Shown: positions 1 through 9,161, numbered from the stretch's first letter. The stretch is DNA of 64,000 nucleotides from CAZPZZ01 sp964591245 (GCA_964591245.1 CAZPZZ010000003.1:1-64000), one strand, 5' to 3'. The notes: generated by a model not told the origin, from the sequence alone. Numbers and translations are program-made.

Positions 1-358
1 GATCCGGTTCAGAGTCGTAGCACATCACCCCGATATAGAGATTCTCCTCGTCGTACAGCAACCGGATTTCAGTTTTTTCGCTTGGTTGTCCGCCAGCCAC
101 TGGCAGGCGTTGAATAAGCTCCCCGATCGTGGGCGCCTGCCTCCACGGTGCCTCAACGAGTTCCCCGTCGATCACAATCTCCGAAGTCACGGGCGTCGCC
201 GCGGCGGACCGTACAGGGTCCACGAGCAGAGGTTGCTGCGCAGAAGCGACGGGGCTCAACATCAAGCTTGCCTGAACCGCCAAGAGCATAGAAGGCAACG
301 CCCCGACTCGACGTCGTGACCCTCCCGGGAACGAAACGCTGGTCAGAGCACGCTGCAC
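1..358 (-). CDS. DUF5916/CBM9-like outer membrane protein, N-terminal part (cut by left edge)
   Basis: Reading the minus strand from about 358 down to base 1 gives an open frame that leaves the window. It encodes an Arg-rich n-region, a hydrophobic stretch ending ASAQ (likely signal peptide), then a segment with IDGELVEAPW, EIRLLYDEENLYIGV and CYDSEPD. The same blocks (IDGxLDE, YDDSNVYVSARLYDS) open the family-9-like carbohydrate-binding domain of the DUF5916 protein at 25445-28402, so I assign it to that family. Unlike the four other copies here, the CBM9-like block follows the signal peptide after only a short spacer, with no TolB-like domain. The start is uncertain: GTG at 358 gives the more basic n-region and ATG at 289 is an alternative; neither has a clear ribosome binding site. 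The C-terminal barrel lies outside the window. Confidence 0.8.
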   Translation of the reverse strand, partial: MQRALTSVSFPGGSRRRVGALPSMLLAVQASLMLSPVASAQQPLLVDPVRSAAATPVTSEIVIDGELVEAPWRQAPTIGELIQRLPVAGGQPSEKTEIRLLYDEENLYIGVMCYDSEPD

Positions 359-797
359 GACCCATCTTGTACACAAAAACAAACAAAAGAGCACCGCCTC
401 ATGAATAGCTCCGTGCGGGAGACTACGGCAGAACGCGCAGGCAGGCGTTGCCGTAACGGAAACGAAATCGCCCAGGAACCCTACGTACGAGGTACCGCAA
501 CAACGGCAGTTATGACGGGAAGTAACCACAACAACATTGACGGGGGACTCGAGAGACCGTCGGAATCACTCTCAGCCAGATCACGAATTGACAGTTCGGG
601 CACAGGGCATCAATATCGAGCAACCTGACAGGAACCCGGCGACAGTGCCGGCTATGGACGACGAAAGTGCGAAAATACCCGCGTCACATGACCGGTTAAC
701 AGGCATAGTGCACAGAATTTGGTTGGGACGATATCGCAGCGCGACCATCCCGCAGTCGGGACCACCCGCGCAGGCACTGTTTCTTGAAATATTCAAT
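359..797. other. Intergenic region between divergent genes
   Basis: About 440 bases separate the DUF5916 fragment (minus) from the PLP enzyme (plus). An open frame continues upstream of the PLP enzyme from 537, but its first 87 codons have no recognisable domain or signal peptide and look like chance readthrough. Promoters for both flanking genes should lie here. I see no convincing -35/-10 pair, RNA gene or repeat. Confidence 0.5.
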
Positions 798-2048
798 ATG
801 TTTGACGAGCGATTACTCCAAGAGATCCGTAACAGATTTCACCACGTCGATACGTGTCCGTACCAAGGACCACGAATCTTCTTCGAAAACGCGGGAGGAA
901 CCCTCACGTTACGATCCGTGGTGGAAACCAACACCCACTTCTCTGCCATCCCCGACAACCAAGGGCGTGACAACCCGGCGTCACACGAACTGGTGCGCGT
1001 GATCGCGAAGGCGCGCGAAGACATGCGAACCTTCTTCGGGGTCAAGGACGGGGTCGTCTTCACAGGTGAAAGCGGCACCGAAGTGCTCTTCCGCTTGGTA
1101 CGCGCCGCAATACTGGGGTCTTCGCCAGGCGGAACAGTCGTCGGCAGCACACTGGAGCATCCAGCGACGGTCAGCGCCTGCACGCGCTGGTGCCCGGTCG
1201 CTGACAAGGAATACGTGCGCATTCCTCACGATGCCACGCTCGCGATGGTCACGGCCGACGACTATCTGCGTCACGTCACGCCGGAAACACGGGTCGTCAC
1301 CATCATTCAGACCAGTCCCGTCACCGGTATGACGGTCGATGTTCAGGCAATCGCACACGCGGTACGATCGGTCGCACCCGATTCTTTCATCCTCGTCGAC
1401 AGCATCCAGCACGCGGCTCACGGAGTCATGGCCATGGATGCGTACGGGGTAGACGCGTGCGCGGTCTCCGGGTACAAAGTCTTCTCGAAGCACAACTATG
1501 GCGTCGGATGGGCGTCGCCCAGGCTGAGCGTCTTACCCCACGAACATCTCAACGGAACCGCGGATGATTTCTGGGAATTGGGGACACGGGACACCGCAGC
1601 CTTTGCCACGTTTTCAGAGGTCGTGAACTATCTGGACTGGCTCGGGGCGCAGGTAAGCGACGCAGAGAATCGCAGGGAACGCTTGGAAGCCGCAGGGCAC
1701 GCTATGCGAGCGCAAGAGGCAGACCTCGTAGAGGTCACGATCAACGGCACCGAAAATTGCCGGGGCCTTCGTGATTTAGCTGGAATCCGTATCATTGGTG
1801 GGGCTGATAACCCACACCGGGAAGGCGTGGTGTCATACGCCTTCGAGAGTCTCCCTGCCGCAACCGTTGTGAGCGCACTCAACGCCGAAGGCATTCGCAC
1901 GCACGTCCGGAAAGCCGATTATTTTTCTGGAAATATTCTCGAGCCACTGGGAATGGATAGTTGTATCCGCACGTCGTTCTGTCACTACAACACCCGACAT
2001 GAGGTTCTGAGGCTCCTGGAGGTCCTCGGTTCGCTCGTACCTGCGTGA
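798..2048 (+). CDS. Class V aminotransferase-fold PLP-dependent enzyme (cysteine-desulfurase-like)
   Basis: This 416-residue protein belongs to the class V aminotransferase superfamily of PLP enzymes. Visible marks are an N-terminal FFENAGGT block, GESGTEVLF for phosphate binding, a PLP-stacking histidine in TLEHPATV, the aspartate in ILVDSIQHAAHG, and the Schiff-base lysine in SGYKVFSKHNYG. The C-terminal small domain ends with IRTSFCHYNT. The start is ATG 798, where family similarity begins; the frame is open from 537 but the extension is featureless, and the ribosome binding site is weak. No iscU or suf genes are adjacent, so a role in Fe-S assembly is not supported. A general class V reaction (desulfurase, lyase or epimerase) is the most that can be said. 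It converges on rlmD, 68 bases away. Confidence 0.85.
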   Translation: MFDERLLQEIRNRFHHVDTCPYQGPRIFFENAGGTLTLRSVVETNTHFSAIPDNQGRDNPASHELVRVIAKAREDMRTFFGVKDGVVFTGESGTEVLFRLVRAAILGSSPGGTVVGSTLEHPATVSACTRWCPVADKEYVRIPHDATLAMVTADDYLRHVTPETRVVTIIQTSPVTGMTVDVQAIAHAVRSVAPDSFILVDSIQHAAHGVMAMDAYGVDACAVSGYKVFSKHNYGVGWASPRLSVLPHEHLNGTADDFWELGTRDTAAFATFSEVVNYLDWLGAQVSDAENRRERLEAAGHAMRAQEADLVEVTINGTENCRGLRDLAGIRIIGGADNPHREGVVSYAFESLPAATVVSALNAEGIRTHVRKADYFSGNILEPLGMDSCIRTSFCHYNTRHEVLRLLEVLGSLVPA

Positions 2049-2116
2049 CGCGCTCACGCGGCCTGTCTTCAAGACGCCTCACCCGTTCCACTCGTGAACG
2101 CACACCCGGGATTCAA

Positions 2117-3562
2117 TCACCGACGACGTGGGACGTCGACCGCCGGCGGAGCGTCTGGACGGCGGTCGATCGTAACGATCGTTTCAACATGGTAGGTCTG
2201 GGGAAAAAGATCGATTGGCTGGACCCGCGTGATCTCATAACCAAACGGTACCAACTCCTTCAGATCTACGACGAGTGTCACGGGATTACAGGAGACATAG
2301 ACAATCCGCTTCGGCTCGGCCCGAGCGATTCGCCGCATGACTTTACCTCCAGCGCCGCTACGCGGAGGGTCGAGGATCACCACGCCCGGGCGGCCATGAG
2401 TCTCCAAGATCTGGGGAAGGGCCCGACGCGCATCACCTGTATAGAAGGTGGCGTTGTGAATCTCGTTGAGGCTGGCATTATCCCGCGCAACAGCGATCGA
2501 CGCTTCGATGATCTCAACCCCAATCGTCGTATACCCGCGAGCCGCGACACCGAGTGTGAAAAAACCAACCCCACAAAAAATGTCGATGACCACACCCGGC
2601 ACGTCGTCACCAGCCAGGCCGTCTTCGACCTCGGTAATAACCTCCCGGAGCATGCGCTCGGCCTGAGCCGTGTTGGTCTGGAAAAATGTCTGCAGGCCAA
2701 TACTGAACCGCAACCCGCTAACTTCTTCGATGATCGCATCCTGACCGGCCAGGGTGATGATCGCGTCCATCGGCGAGGCTCGCTGCTCACGACTACGAAC
2801 GCCACGGACGACTGAAACAATCGATGAGTCGAGAGCCACGACCGCCTCGGCAAGCGCCCCGACTTCCGGGAAATCTCCGGCCGCAGTAACAAGCCCTACC
2901 ATCGTCTGACCAGTACCACGGCCGTGACGAATAACGAGCTCGTGCAACAGCCCGTCACCGGTATCTGGATTCCACGAAGACAGTGCATGGTCTTTGACGA
3001 ACCGACTCACTCTGGTGACGATTCGCATCGCCAAGTCTGACTCCAGACGGCACTCTGTAATCGGGACGACGCGACGCCAGTTACCGGCAACGTGCAAACC
3101 TAGCCCGTCGTTCGCGTTGAACGTGAATTCCATCTTGTTGCGATAAAACCAGGGGGAATCAGCGGCCACGATCGGTTCGATCGCTACATTCGCAACAGCC
3201 GCGAGCTCAGCGAGACAGCCGCGTACGACGGTTTCCTTGGCGCTGAGCTGGCTTTCATAGGCGAGATGCTGCCAGGAACAGCCGCCACACCCTTCGCGCA
3301 AGTGAGGACAGCTGGCCGCCACCCGTCCGGGGCCTGGAGCGAGAACCTCCAGAATGGTGGCCTCGGCCCGATCGCGGTACACACGGTCGAGACGGACATG
3401 AAGCCGATCACCTGGAGCACTTCCGGGGACGACAATAGAGAATTCGTTCTCGTCACCAAGCAACCGGAGAACGCCAACGCCCCGTCCGCCTGGGATGAGC
3501 GCCTTGATGTCGACATCGCATTCGTCTCCCGCACGCGATCTGTGACGTGAAGTGGGTGTCAT
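2117..3562 (-). CDS. rlmD: 23S rRNA (uracil-C5)-methyltransferase, RlmD/TrmA family
   Basis: Transfers a methyl group from SAM to C5 of a uridine, most likely in 23S rRNA. The N-terminus (DIKALIPGGRGVGVLR) is a TRAM RNA-binding domain. An iron-sulfur cluster motif follows (CPHLREGCGGC, with a later cysteine in ITECRLES). The Rossmann SAM site is VIDIFCGVGFFTLG. Catalysis is marked by ILDPPRSG and the nucleophilic cysteine in YVSCNPVTLVVDL. The 481-residue length from ATG 3562 is normal. The frame is open upstream to 3634, but that extension is Arg-rich and not family-like. It stands alone, convergent with the PLP enzyme. The family is secure. The exact target (U1939, U747 or tRNA U54) cannot be fixed from sequence alone, but the Fe-S cluster together with TRAM favours RlmD. 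Confidence 0.93.
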   Translation of the reverse strand: MTPTSRHRSRAGDECDVDIKALIPGGRGVGVLRLLGDENEFSIVVPGSAPGDRLHVRLDRVYRDRAEATILEVLAPGPGRVAASCPHLREGCGGCSWQHLAYESQLSAKETVVRGCLAELAAVANVAIEPIVAADSPWFYRNKMEFTFNANDGLGLHVAGNWRRVVPITECRLESDLAMRIVTRVSRFVKDHALSSWNPDTGDGLLHELVIRHGRGTGQTMVGLVTAAGDFPEVGALAEAVVALDSSIVSVVRGVRSREQRASPMDAIITLAGQDAIIEEVSGLRFSIGLQTFFQTNTAQAERMLREVITEVEDGLAGDDVPGVVIDIFCGVGFFTLGVAARGYTTIGVEIIEASIAVARDNASLNEIHNATFYTGDARRALPQILETHGRPGVVILDPPRSGAGGKVMRRIARAEPKRIVYVSCNPVTLVVDLKELVPFGYEITRVQPIDLFPQTYHVETIVTIDRRPDAPPAVDVPRRR

Positions 3563-3784
3563 TCGGCGGAGGAACGGCAAGTGTGGCGAGGAGCGCGGCC
3601 GCGACCACCCGGTGACCGCCCGTCTGCTCCGCAAGGCCTCCCGTCTCGCCCGGAAAGGAGGACGCGCGCCAGGAACAAACGCATCGTAGACCAGCGCGAC
3701 CGCACATGACCGGCAAAAGCCCCCTTGGCCGAGACGGGAAAGTGCGATACCACCAGCGAATCAGATACGGCGAAACGTGAGAGT

Positions 3785-3858
3785 TGGCTGGGAGGCAGGG
3801 ATTCGAACCCCGATTACACGGTCCAGAGCCGCGTGTCCTACCATTGAACGACCTCCCA
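3785..3858 (-). tRNA. tRNA-Gln (anticodon CUG)
   Basis: The minus strand folds as a 74-nt tRNA. The acceptor arms TGGGAGG and CCTCCCA pair perfectly, followed by discriminator G and an encoded CCA. The anticodon stem CGCGG/CCGTG holds the 7-nt loop CTCTGGA, giving anticodon CUG. The T arm contains GGTTCGAATCC. The gene lies just upstream of the rhomboid 3' end region, with no neighbouring tRNA. Confidence 0.96.
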
Positions 3859-3938
3859 CCAGCGACGGGAACAGTCGATTATAACGCATCGGCTCCATGC
3901 GCGAGGCAACGGGCACGGCCAATTGCCGGTTGAGACCG

Positions 3939-5126
3939 TCAGAGCCCGCCGAGTCTGAACTTCTGGAGCGCCGCGATTTGAGCGAGTCCTTGTCGGGCAC
4001 GGCTTTCGGTCTCCTCGCTAGGGTCCAGTTCGAGTGCCTCGACCAGGTGCTGGTAGGCAGCGGTCGGTTGCCCAAATGTCCGGAGCTGGAGCAAACCGGC
4101 GCTGACGTGCGCGTCGGGGGCCATCCGCCCGATCGGATAGTCGCGCAGATGCCGTTGGAACAAGACGAGTGCGGCATGAGGATGTCCCTTCGCCGCCATC
4201 CATGTTCCCAACATCATCGAGTGCCGTTCGCTGAGAAGCCGCCGCGCCTCCTCCGAGGAAAGCCCAACGTACTTTCTCGCAGCGGCCTCATAATCCCCAT
4301 CTTCGATCAACGCGGCGAGACTGTCTGGGCTCGGATGTCCGACGTTTGCGCCGGCCTCTGTAGAGTGGCTCCGTAGCGATCGACGGTTCGTCGTAATGGC
4401 AAGCACCAGTCCACCAAGAAATCCGCCGATATGTGCCCCATACGCGACGCCAGTCCCACCGGTTCCGGAAGAGATAAGAAAAGGGAGCAGATTATCGGCG
4501 AGAAGGTAGAACCCGAGCACCAGACGAGCGGGCGCATGGAGCACGTTCATGAAAAACGGAAACAACATCACCCACAATCTGACCCTGTTTCGTGGGAACC
4601 AGACAAAGTAGCAACCGAGGACACCAGAAATCGCGCCCGACGCTCCCACCACGGGCAGCAGCGAGCCACCATTGAAGAGCGCGTGAACCATGGTCGCGGC
4701 GAGACCTGTACCAAGGTAGGCAGCCAGGAACGGGAAGCGACCGAGTCGGTGTTCAACGTTGTCACCGTAGATCCAGAGAAACAACATATTTCCTGCCAGG
4801 TGAAAGAATCCACCATGCAGAAACATCGCCGTAAACAGGGTAATGAATTGCGGATCGGAGGGGCGGAATCCCCAGCGAAACCCAAACAGATCGTCCTGGG
4901 AGAGCCCACGGACGATGGCCTCGACCACTCGTTGAGAAGGTGGCGCGCCAGTCGCCTGCATCACCGCCCGGATGTAATCCTGCACCAGCGGATCGGTCGT
5001 ATCGGGGCGAACAAAACCAAGTGGGAGGGTCAATAGGAAGAAAACTGCACAATTGACCAGGATGAGCGCGTAGGTCACGACCGGTACGCCGGGCGGGTTG
5101 GGCTCATCGCCCAGCGGCAAGATCAT
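3939..5126 (-). CDS. Rhomboid-family intramembrane serine protease with C-terminal TPR-like tail
   Basis: This 395-residue membrane protease cleaves substrates within or near the membrane. It has at least six hydrophobic segments in residues 15-250. The catalytic serine is S163 in GASGAISG and the catalytic histidine is H232 in YGAHIGGFLGG. The HLAGNMLFLWIYG block with its upstream histidine (about residues 104-120) is also typical of the family. Residues 280-395 are soluble, helical and repeat-like (EEARRLLSE, HPHAALVLFQRHL, TAAYQHLVEALELDP), resembling tetratricopeptide repeats that could present substrates or partners. The start is ATG 5126, preceded by GGATGG. It is transcribed away from tRNA-Gln; substrates are unknown. 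Confidence 0.93.
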   Translation of the reverse strand: MILPLGDEPNPPGVPVVTYALILVNCAVFFLLTLPLGFVRPDTTDPLVQDYIRAVMQATGAPPSQRVVEAIVRGLSQDDLFGFRWGFRPSDPQFITLFTAMFLHGGFFHLAGNMLFLWIYGDNVEHRLGRFPFLAAYLGTGLAATMVHALFNGGSLLPVVGASGAISGVLGCYFVWFPRNRVRLWVMLFPFFMNVLHAPARLVLGFYLLADNLLPFLISSGTGGTGVAYGAHIGGFLGGLVLAITTNRRSLRSHSTEAGANVGHPSPDSLAALIEDGDYEAAARKYVGLSSEEARRLLSERHSMMLGTWMAAKGHPHAALVLFQRHLRDYPIGRMAPDAHVSAGLLQLRTFGQPTAAYQHLVEALELDPSEETESRARQGLAQIAALQKFRLGGL

Positions 5127-5149
5127 GATCTGAGTCCATCCATCTTACG

Positions 5150-5635
5150 TCAGGCGCCCGTCAGACGTGGCGCTGCCGCTGGCGCGTCCCCTTGCAAACT
5201 CAACACCGGCAGGTCGTCGAGCCGACGGGTAATTTCGTCCCGAATCACCCGAAAACGCCCGAGTTGTTCTTCGTCGGTCCCACCCAGTCCAGCCGGATCT
5301 GGCAGTGACCAGGAGAACCGGGTCACTTGGTGAGGATACGCTGGACACACTTCCTCCGTGCATAACGTCACGACGGTACCAACCGTTACAGGATCGATCG
5401 TATCGACATGCTTGGATCGTTGAGCTCGAATGTCAATGCCCACCTCGGCCAGGACCGCAACCGCAAAAGGGTTGACCGAACCCGGTTGAGAACCCGCGCT
5501 CTGGATGACCATACGTGAATCACAGCGTGCGCGGGCCAGGCCTTCCGCCATCTGGCTGCGAGCGGAGTTGGCCACGCAGAGGAAAAGTATCCCCTCCTCG
5601 TTTCTTGGTTGAGTAGATGACTTCTTCTCCAACAT
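5150..5635 (-). CDS. arsC: Arsenate reductase, low-molecular-weight phosphatase type
   Basis: Probable thioredoxin-coupled arsenate reductase of about 161 residues. The catalytic P-loop CVANSARSQ (C20, CX5R) and the later cysteine pair C92/C97 in LCTEEVCPAYP form the cysteine relay that separates ArsC from plain tyrosine phosphatases of the same fold. The general acid aspartate lies in the SLPDPAG block. ATG 5635 is chosen because the frame extends to 5683 without family similarity. The downstream neighbour is the rhomboid gene (24 bases, same strand). No arsR, arsB or acr3 gene is adjacent, so this is an orphan arsC rather than an ars operon. Confidence 0.87.
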   Translation of the reverse strand: MLEKKSSTQPRNEEGILFLCVANSARSQMAEGLARARCDSRMVIQSAGSQPGSVNPFAVAVLAEVGIDIRAQRSKHVDTIDPVTVGTVVTLCTEEVCPAYPHQVTRFSWSLPDPAGLGGTDEEQLGRFRVIRDEITRRLDDLPVLSLQGDAPAAAPRLTGA

Positions 5636-5992
5636 CGACACATTCCCACCTAGTCCTGCACACTCCACACCCACCGTCTGCAACCGTCACCGCTCCCACC
5701 TCTCTTTCCAAGGGACACGTAGCGACGACAACCCAGCGGATATGAGTGACCCTGACAATACCTTGGATGCATCACCGGTTGGCAACGGCGCAGCGTGGTC
5801 TCGTGGCGCATATTACGCTACCTGCTATATTCGCATACGCGACTCTCGTCACAACGCATAGGTCTTCATGCTTCCGAACGCGAACGCCGTAGGTTTGTGG
5901 AAATCGACAACGCTTTGTTCGTTGTCTGGTCTGAAGATTGGTGTCGTCGACGGGGACCTCACGCCAGTCGCCAACCTCAGCGAGGTGCGTAC
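5636..5992. other. Intergenic region between divergent arsC and dehydrogenase genes
   Basis: About 357 bases without a supported gene. AT-richer patches near 5808-5835 (CATATTACGC, CTATATTCGC) could hold a -10 element, but I could not pair one with a good -35. No RNA gene or repeat is seen. Confidence 0.45.
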
Positions 5993-6934
5993 ATGACGTC
6001 GCCAAGAACAATCCAGCACATCCTCATTTGTGACACACGGGGGGACGAACTCGCCGCCTACCTCAACGACCGACGCCCTGAACTCGTCTGTCGCGTGCGA
6101 TCCGCCGATGCGGTGAACGACGCAGACCGGGAGTGGGCAACTACTCTCATCGGATTCGCGGCACCGCTCATCCTCGCCGGATCATCAATTCGCTGGGTTC
6201 ATTCAACTGGTGCTGGAGTCGATGGACTGCTCGGCAACGAGTGGCCGGCAGATGTAACACTGACCCGCACGGTAGGTGAGCTTGGCACTCGTATCGCGGA
6301 ATATTGCCTCGGGCACGCACTCGCGCATGCACAACGCATCAGACCCTTTTCTCAAGACCAGGCCCAACGCCGTTGGGCACCCGTCGAACCGGCGACGATT
6401 CGAGGCACCACGTGCGTCGTAGTAGGCACCGGATCGGTCGGCACCGCCGTCGCCAAATGCTTCCAGGCAATCGGATGCAGGGTCATCGGAGTGTCACGCA
6501 CCGGCCACGACAGCCCCCCCTTCGATCAGGTGCATCCGGCCGACGGACTCGCACACGCCGTGAGCGCTGCACGCTGGCTCGTACTCGCCGCACCATTGAC
6601 CACGGCGACCAGGCAATTGGTGAATGCAAACATCCTCAATCGTTGCAACGGGGTGTTCCTCATCAACGTGGCTCGCGGGGGCCTCCTCGACACCACAGCA
6701 TTACTCGCGGCAATCGGTCAAGGCACTGTTGTCGGTGCGACACTTGATGTATTCAACGACGAACCACTTCCACCCGAGTCACCACTCTGGACCGCCTCTG
6801 GCGTCTCCATCACCCCGCACATCGCCGGTGTGACCCACGTGGAGGAAGCCGGTAGCGCGTTCCTTGCCGCCCTCGCAACGCTCGAGGCCGGTGGAACACC
6901 GTCGTGCAGCGTCAACCCGAGACGTGAGTATTAG
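5993..6934 (+). CDS. D-2-hydroxyacid dehydrogenase, NAD-binding
   Basis: A 313-residue member of the D-isomer-specific 2-hydroxyacid dehydrogenase family, which interconverts 2-hydroxyacids and 2-oxoacids using NAD(P)H. The nucleotide-binding site is VVVGTGSVGTAVAKC, slightly varied from GxGxxG. The catalytic arginine is in INVARGGLLD, the glutamate is in DVFNDEPLP and the histidine is in ITPHIAGVT. The N-terminal lobe contains WVHSTGAGVD, the usual substrate-loop region. ATG 5993 is preceded by GAGGTG; the frame is open from 5795 but the extension is featureless. It lies convergent with the secreted protein at 7025. The substrate is unknown; a broad hydroxypyruvate/glyoxylate-type role is the default. 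Confidence 0.9.
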   Translation: MTSPRTIQHILICDTRGDELAAYLNDRRPELVCRVRSADAVNDADREWATTLIGFAAPLILAGSSIRWVHSTGAGVDGLLGNEWPADVTLTRTVGELGTRIAEYCLGHALAHAQRIRPFSQDQAQRRWAPVEPATIRGTTCVVVGTGSVGTAVAKCFQAIGCRVIGVSRTGHDSPPFDQVHPADGLAHAVSAARWLVLAAPLTTATRQLVNANILNRCNGVFLINVARGGLLDTTALLAAIGQGTVVGATLDVFNDEPLPPESPLWTASGVSITPHIAGVTHVEEAGSAFLAALATLEAGGTPSCSVNPRREY

Positions 6935-7024
6935 TCGATTACCCAGCAGGAATCCCTTCCCTGTCGTGAACCGACCTCGAAGCCCTTTTCGGGAGCGAGA
7001 CAACAGTAGAGAGAGGCCAGCGCG

Positions 7025-7810
7025 CTACTCCTCCCCGGTGAGATTTTGCCCAACGCGGTAACTCAGCGCGAGGTCATACGCAAGGACAGTTCGTTCCACT
7101 GACGTAATGACTCCGGAGAGCCCGCGGACGACCTGGTCCGTTGCGTCGTCGCCGAATGCTCGAAGAATGCCACCACGTTCGAGTTGCGCATAGCTGCGCA
7201 GATTTTCGACAATCTGCCACACAACGGGTCCAGGTCCAAACTGCCGCTGATAGATGCCAAAAACCACCCCAGCTGCGCGGAAACTGTCTCGATTCTCTCG
7301 TAAGAACGCCTCCCACTCCGCGCTTCGGCCAGGCGCGATGTGCAAGCTTGTCAGGCGGGCAATCGGCAACCCACTGACATCCTCGGACTCGATGCTAAGG
7401 TCCGCCCGGTAGAGCACAGCAAAGCTCTCGCGTGAATCGGTATACTCGCGCAACTTCGCGAGCACACGTTCGCGCTGACGCCGATCAAGCGACCGAGCAA
7501 GCGGACCACCAAGGTCCAGTTCCGCAAAACTCGCCATCGGCTCTACAAACGTTCGCTGGTAGGTATCGCCAAACTCGCCGGTTTCCCAAGCCGACCGCCA
7601 GGGCACACCTGCACGCTGCAACGCTGGGTTGATCTCTTCTTGGTACAACTCGATGAAATCATCCAATTTGTCCGGTCGCACCTGAACAACATTCACGCGG
7701 TACCACGTCTCACCATCCTGAGCCGGCGCGGGCTCTGAGAACATGAGCACCGTCACCCCCACCACGAAACACGCCGCGGCAATCCGTTGCATTGTCCCTA
7801 TCACTTCCAT
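7025..7810 (-). CDS. Secreted protein with two dimeric alpha/beta-barrel (NIPSNAP/ABM-like) repeats
   Basis: A 261-residue exported protein of unknown function. A signal peptide (hydrophobic FVVGVTVLMF, cleavage after APAQ) is followed by two similar units. Unit one starts TWYRVNVVQVRPDKLDDFIELY and unit two starts ARLTSLHIAPGRSAEWEAFL. Both have the beta-strand/helix pattern 'xxxVRPGKxxEF' of ferredoxin-like barrels seen in NIPSNAP and antibiotic-biosynthesis-monooxygenase families. Start ATG 7810 has GGAGAG six bases upstream, better than the further in-frame codon at 7828. The beta-propeller gene 8184-9161 is on the same strand but 373 bases away. No catalytic residues are recognised. Confidence 0.75.
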   Translation of the reverse strand: MEVIGTMQRIAAACFVVGVTVLMFSEPAPAQDGETWYRVNVVQVRPDKLDDFIELYQEEINPALQRAGVPWRSAWETGEFGDTYQRTFVEPMASFAELDLGGPLARSLDRRQRERVLAKLREYTDSRESFAVLYRADLSIESEDVSGLPIARLTSLHIAPGRSAEWEAFLRENRDSFRAAGVVFGIYQRQFGPGPVVWQIVENLRSYAQLERGGILRAFGDDATDQVVRGLSGVITSVERTVLAYDLALSYRVGQNLTGEE

Positions 7811-8183
7811 ACTTTTCTCTCCGGACAAGACGCGCGTCCGATGACTATTTGAGGCACCTCAGCACAACCTTCGGTGTCTCTGCAGTGGCTCTGAACGCGA
7901 AACAAAATTGGCTCGTACGTGCGCCGCTAGCTTCGCCAGCCGTCCAGCCACCGACACATCCGTTGTATCGGCTCGACGGAAAAAAGCATGCAGCCTCGTC
8001 CTCCTCGGTGGGGCCCTGGGCGACCAGACACCGCACGACAAAGCTGGCTTCACCCGAGGTACGTGGAGTGGATCAACAGAAGATGGAACGAAGGCGTACG
8101 GCAACAGGGCAGGCAGGGATCAGTCCGATCGAACCACTGGTACCCAAAACCCCCACCATTCCATGGCCGCCCCGGGGCAAGAC
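7811..8183. other. Intergenic region, no gene recognised
   Basis: 373 bases between two minus-strand secreted-protein genes. Open frames here are shadows or unlike any family. The region must hold the promoter of the 7025-7810 gene. No hairpin-plus-T-run terminator for the beta-propeller gene was visible. Confidence 0.45.
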
Positions 8184-9161
8184 CTACGGTTCGAGATGAA
8201 CTTCCGCGAGCCCAATGCCACGTTCTCCAGCAGTGGCATACAGCAAATAGATGCGCCCGTCCTCTTCGAAGATAGCCGGATCCCGCAACTGATTCACCGG
8301 GACATTGATGGCGCCACCCCGGGAGGGTTCGATCGGCAACCGCGCACCTTCCCAGGCGCGCTCGGGTCGAAGCACCTCGACCGGCGAAGTCTCAGACCAA
8401 GACCGCCAATCACCCGAAAGATCAATACTCGACACAAAGATCCGCTCCGGGGCGTCCTCACGCCGGGTAAAAAACACGAAGAGCCGATCGTCCCGCTTGA
8501 GCAGAGCCGAATGCCGCATGTTCGGGTTGAACAAGGTCGGTCCCTCCTCGAAATTCGAGAGTCCATTGCGGGAGCGATACACCACGCCTGGCATGGACAA
8601 GGCGTAGACAAAGTCATCATGCCGAAACGCGCGAAAATAGGGACGGCCCAGGATTTCCGGACGCCCGACAAACTGTAAACCATCACGCGACACCGCTGCG
8701 CGGGTCACCTGACGCCCCTCATCTCGTCCGTGGACATACATGACAATCTGACGCCGCTCATCATCAACGTGCACGTCTGGAGAGGCAATATGTACGTAAG
8801 CACTGGCGGGGGCACAGGGAGGACATGAGACCGGAAAATGCGATTGCTCGAGCTGTAAAGTCCCCGATACATAGGTCGTCCACGGCCCAGCCACATCATC
8901 GGCATAAGCCAGACGAATATAGGTACCGCGATGATCTGCAAAGTATAGGTAGTAACGGCCCAGCGGATCCTCCACCCAATCGGGAACACGAATCAGCGAT
9001 GGACCAGCAATGTTGCTGCCCATCCGCGCATCCATACCCGGGTAAATAATGGGACCATCGACAAGCCGCTCCACTCGGACCGTCTGTGCAAGAGCGTGCT
9101 CACCAGCGACGCACAGTAGTCCTAGCAGAAGCAAGAGAGTACGAGTGGCAAATGAGCGCAT
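8184..9161 (-). CDS. Secreted beta-propeller protein, GH43/GH32-like fold
   Basis: A 325-residue exported protein. The signal peptide (RTLLLLLGLLCVAG, cleavage after ALAQ) precedes repeated blade motifs: GPSLIRVPDWVEDPLGRYYLYF, IASPDVHVDDERRQIVMYV, MRHSALLKRDDRLFVFF and LRDPAIFEEDGRIYLLYA. The pattern 'DPxxxxxxGxxYLxY' is typical of five-bladed propeller glycosidases (GH43, GH117 and relatives), and RDPAIFEEDG resembles their catalytic strands. However, I cannot place the full acid/base set, so activity is unproven. ATG 9161 has AGGAG eight bases upstream. It is divergent from the quinoprotein dehydrogenase at 9509, suggesting shared regulation. Confidence 0.75.
   Translation of the reverse strand: MRSFATRTLLLLLGLLCVAGEHALAQTVRVERLVDGPIIYPGMDARMGSNIAGPSLIRVPDWVEDPLGRYYLYFADHRGTYIRLAYADDVAGPWTTYVSGTLQLEQSHFPVSCPPCAPASAYVHIASPDVHVDDERRQIVMYVHGRDEGRQVTRAAVSRDGLQFVGRPEILGRPYFRAFRHDDFVYALSMPGVVYRSRNGLSNFEEGPTLFNPNMRHSALLKRDDRLFVFFTRREDAPERIFVSSIDLSGDWRSWSETSPVEVLRPERAWEGARLPIEPSRGGAINVPVNQLRDPAIFEEDGRIYLLYATAGERGIGLAEVHLEP

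Noticed and set aside
5150..5635. An arsenic-resistance operon around arsC
   Set aside because: No arsR, arsB, acr3 or arsM is adjacent; the neighbour is a rhomboid protease.
7908..8678. A 256-codon plus-strand open frame overlapping the beta-propeller gene
   Set aside because: Antisense to a gene with signal peptide and family motifs; no domain of its own.
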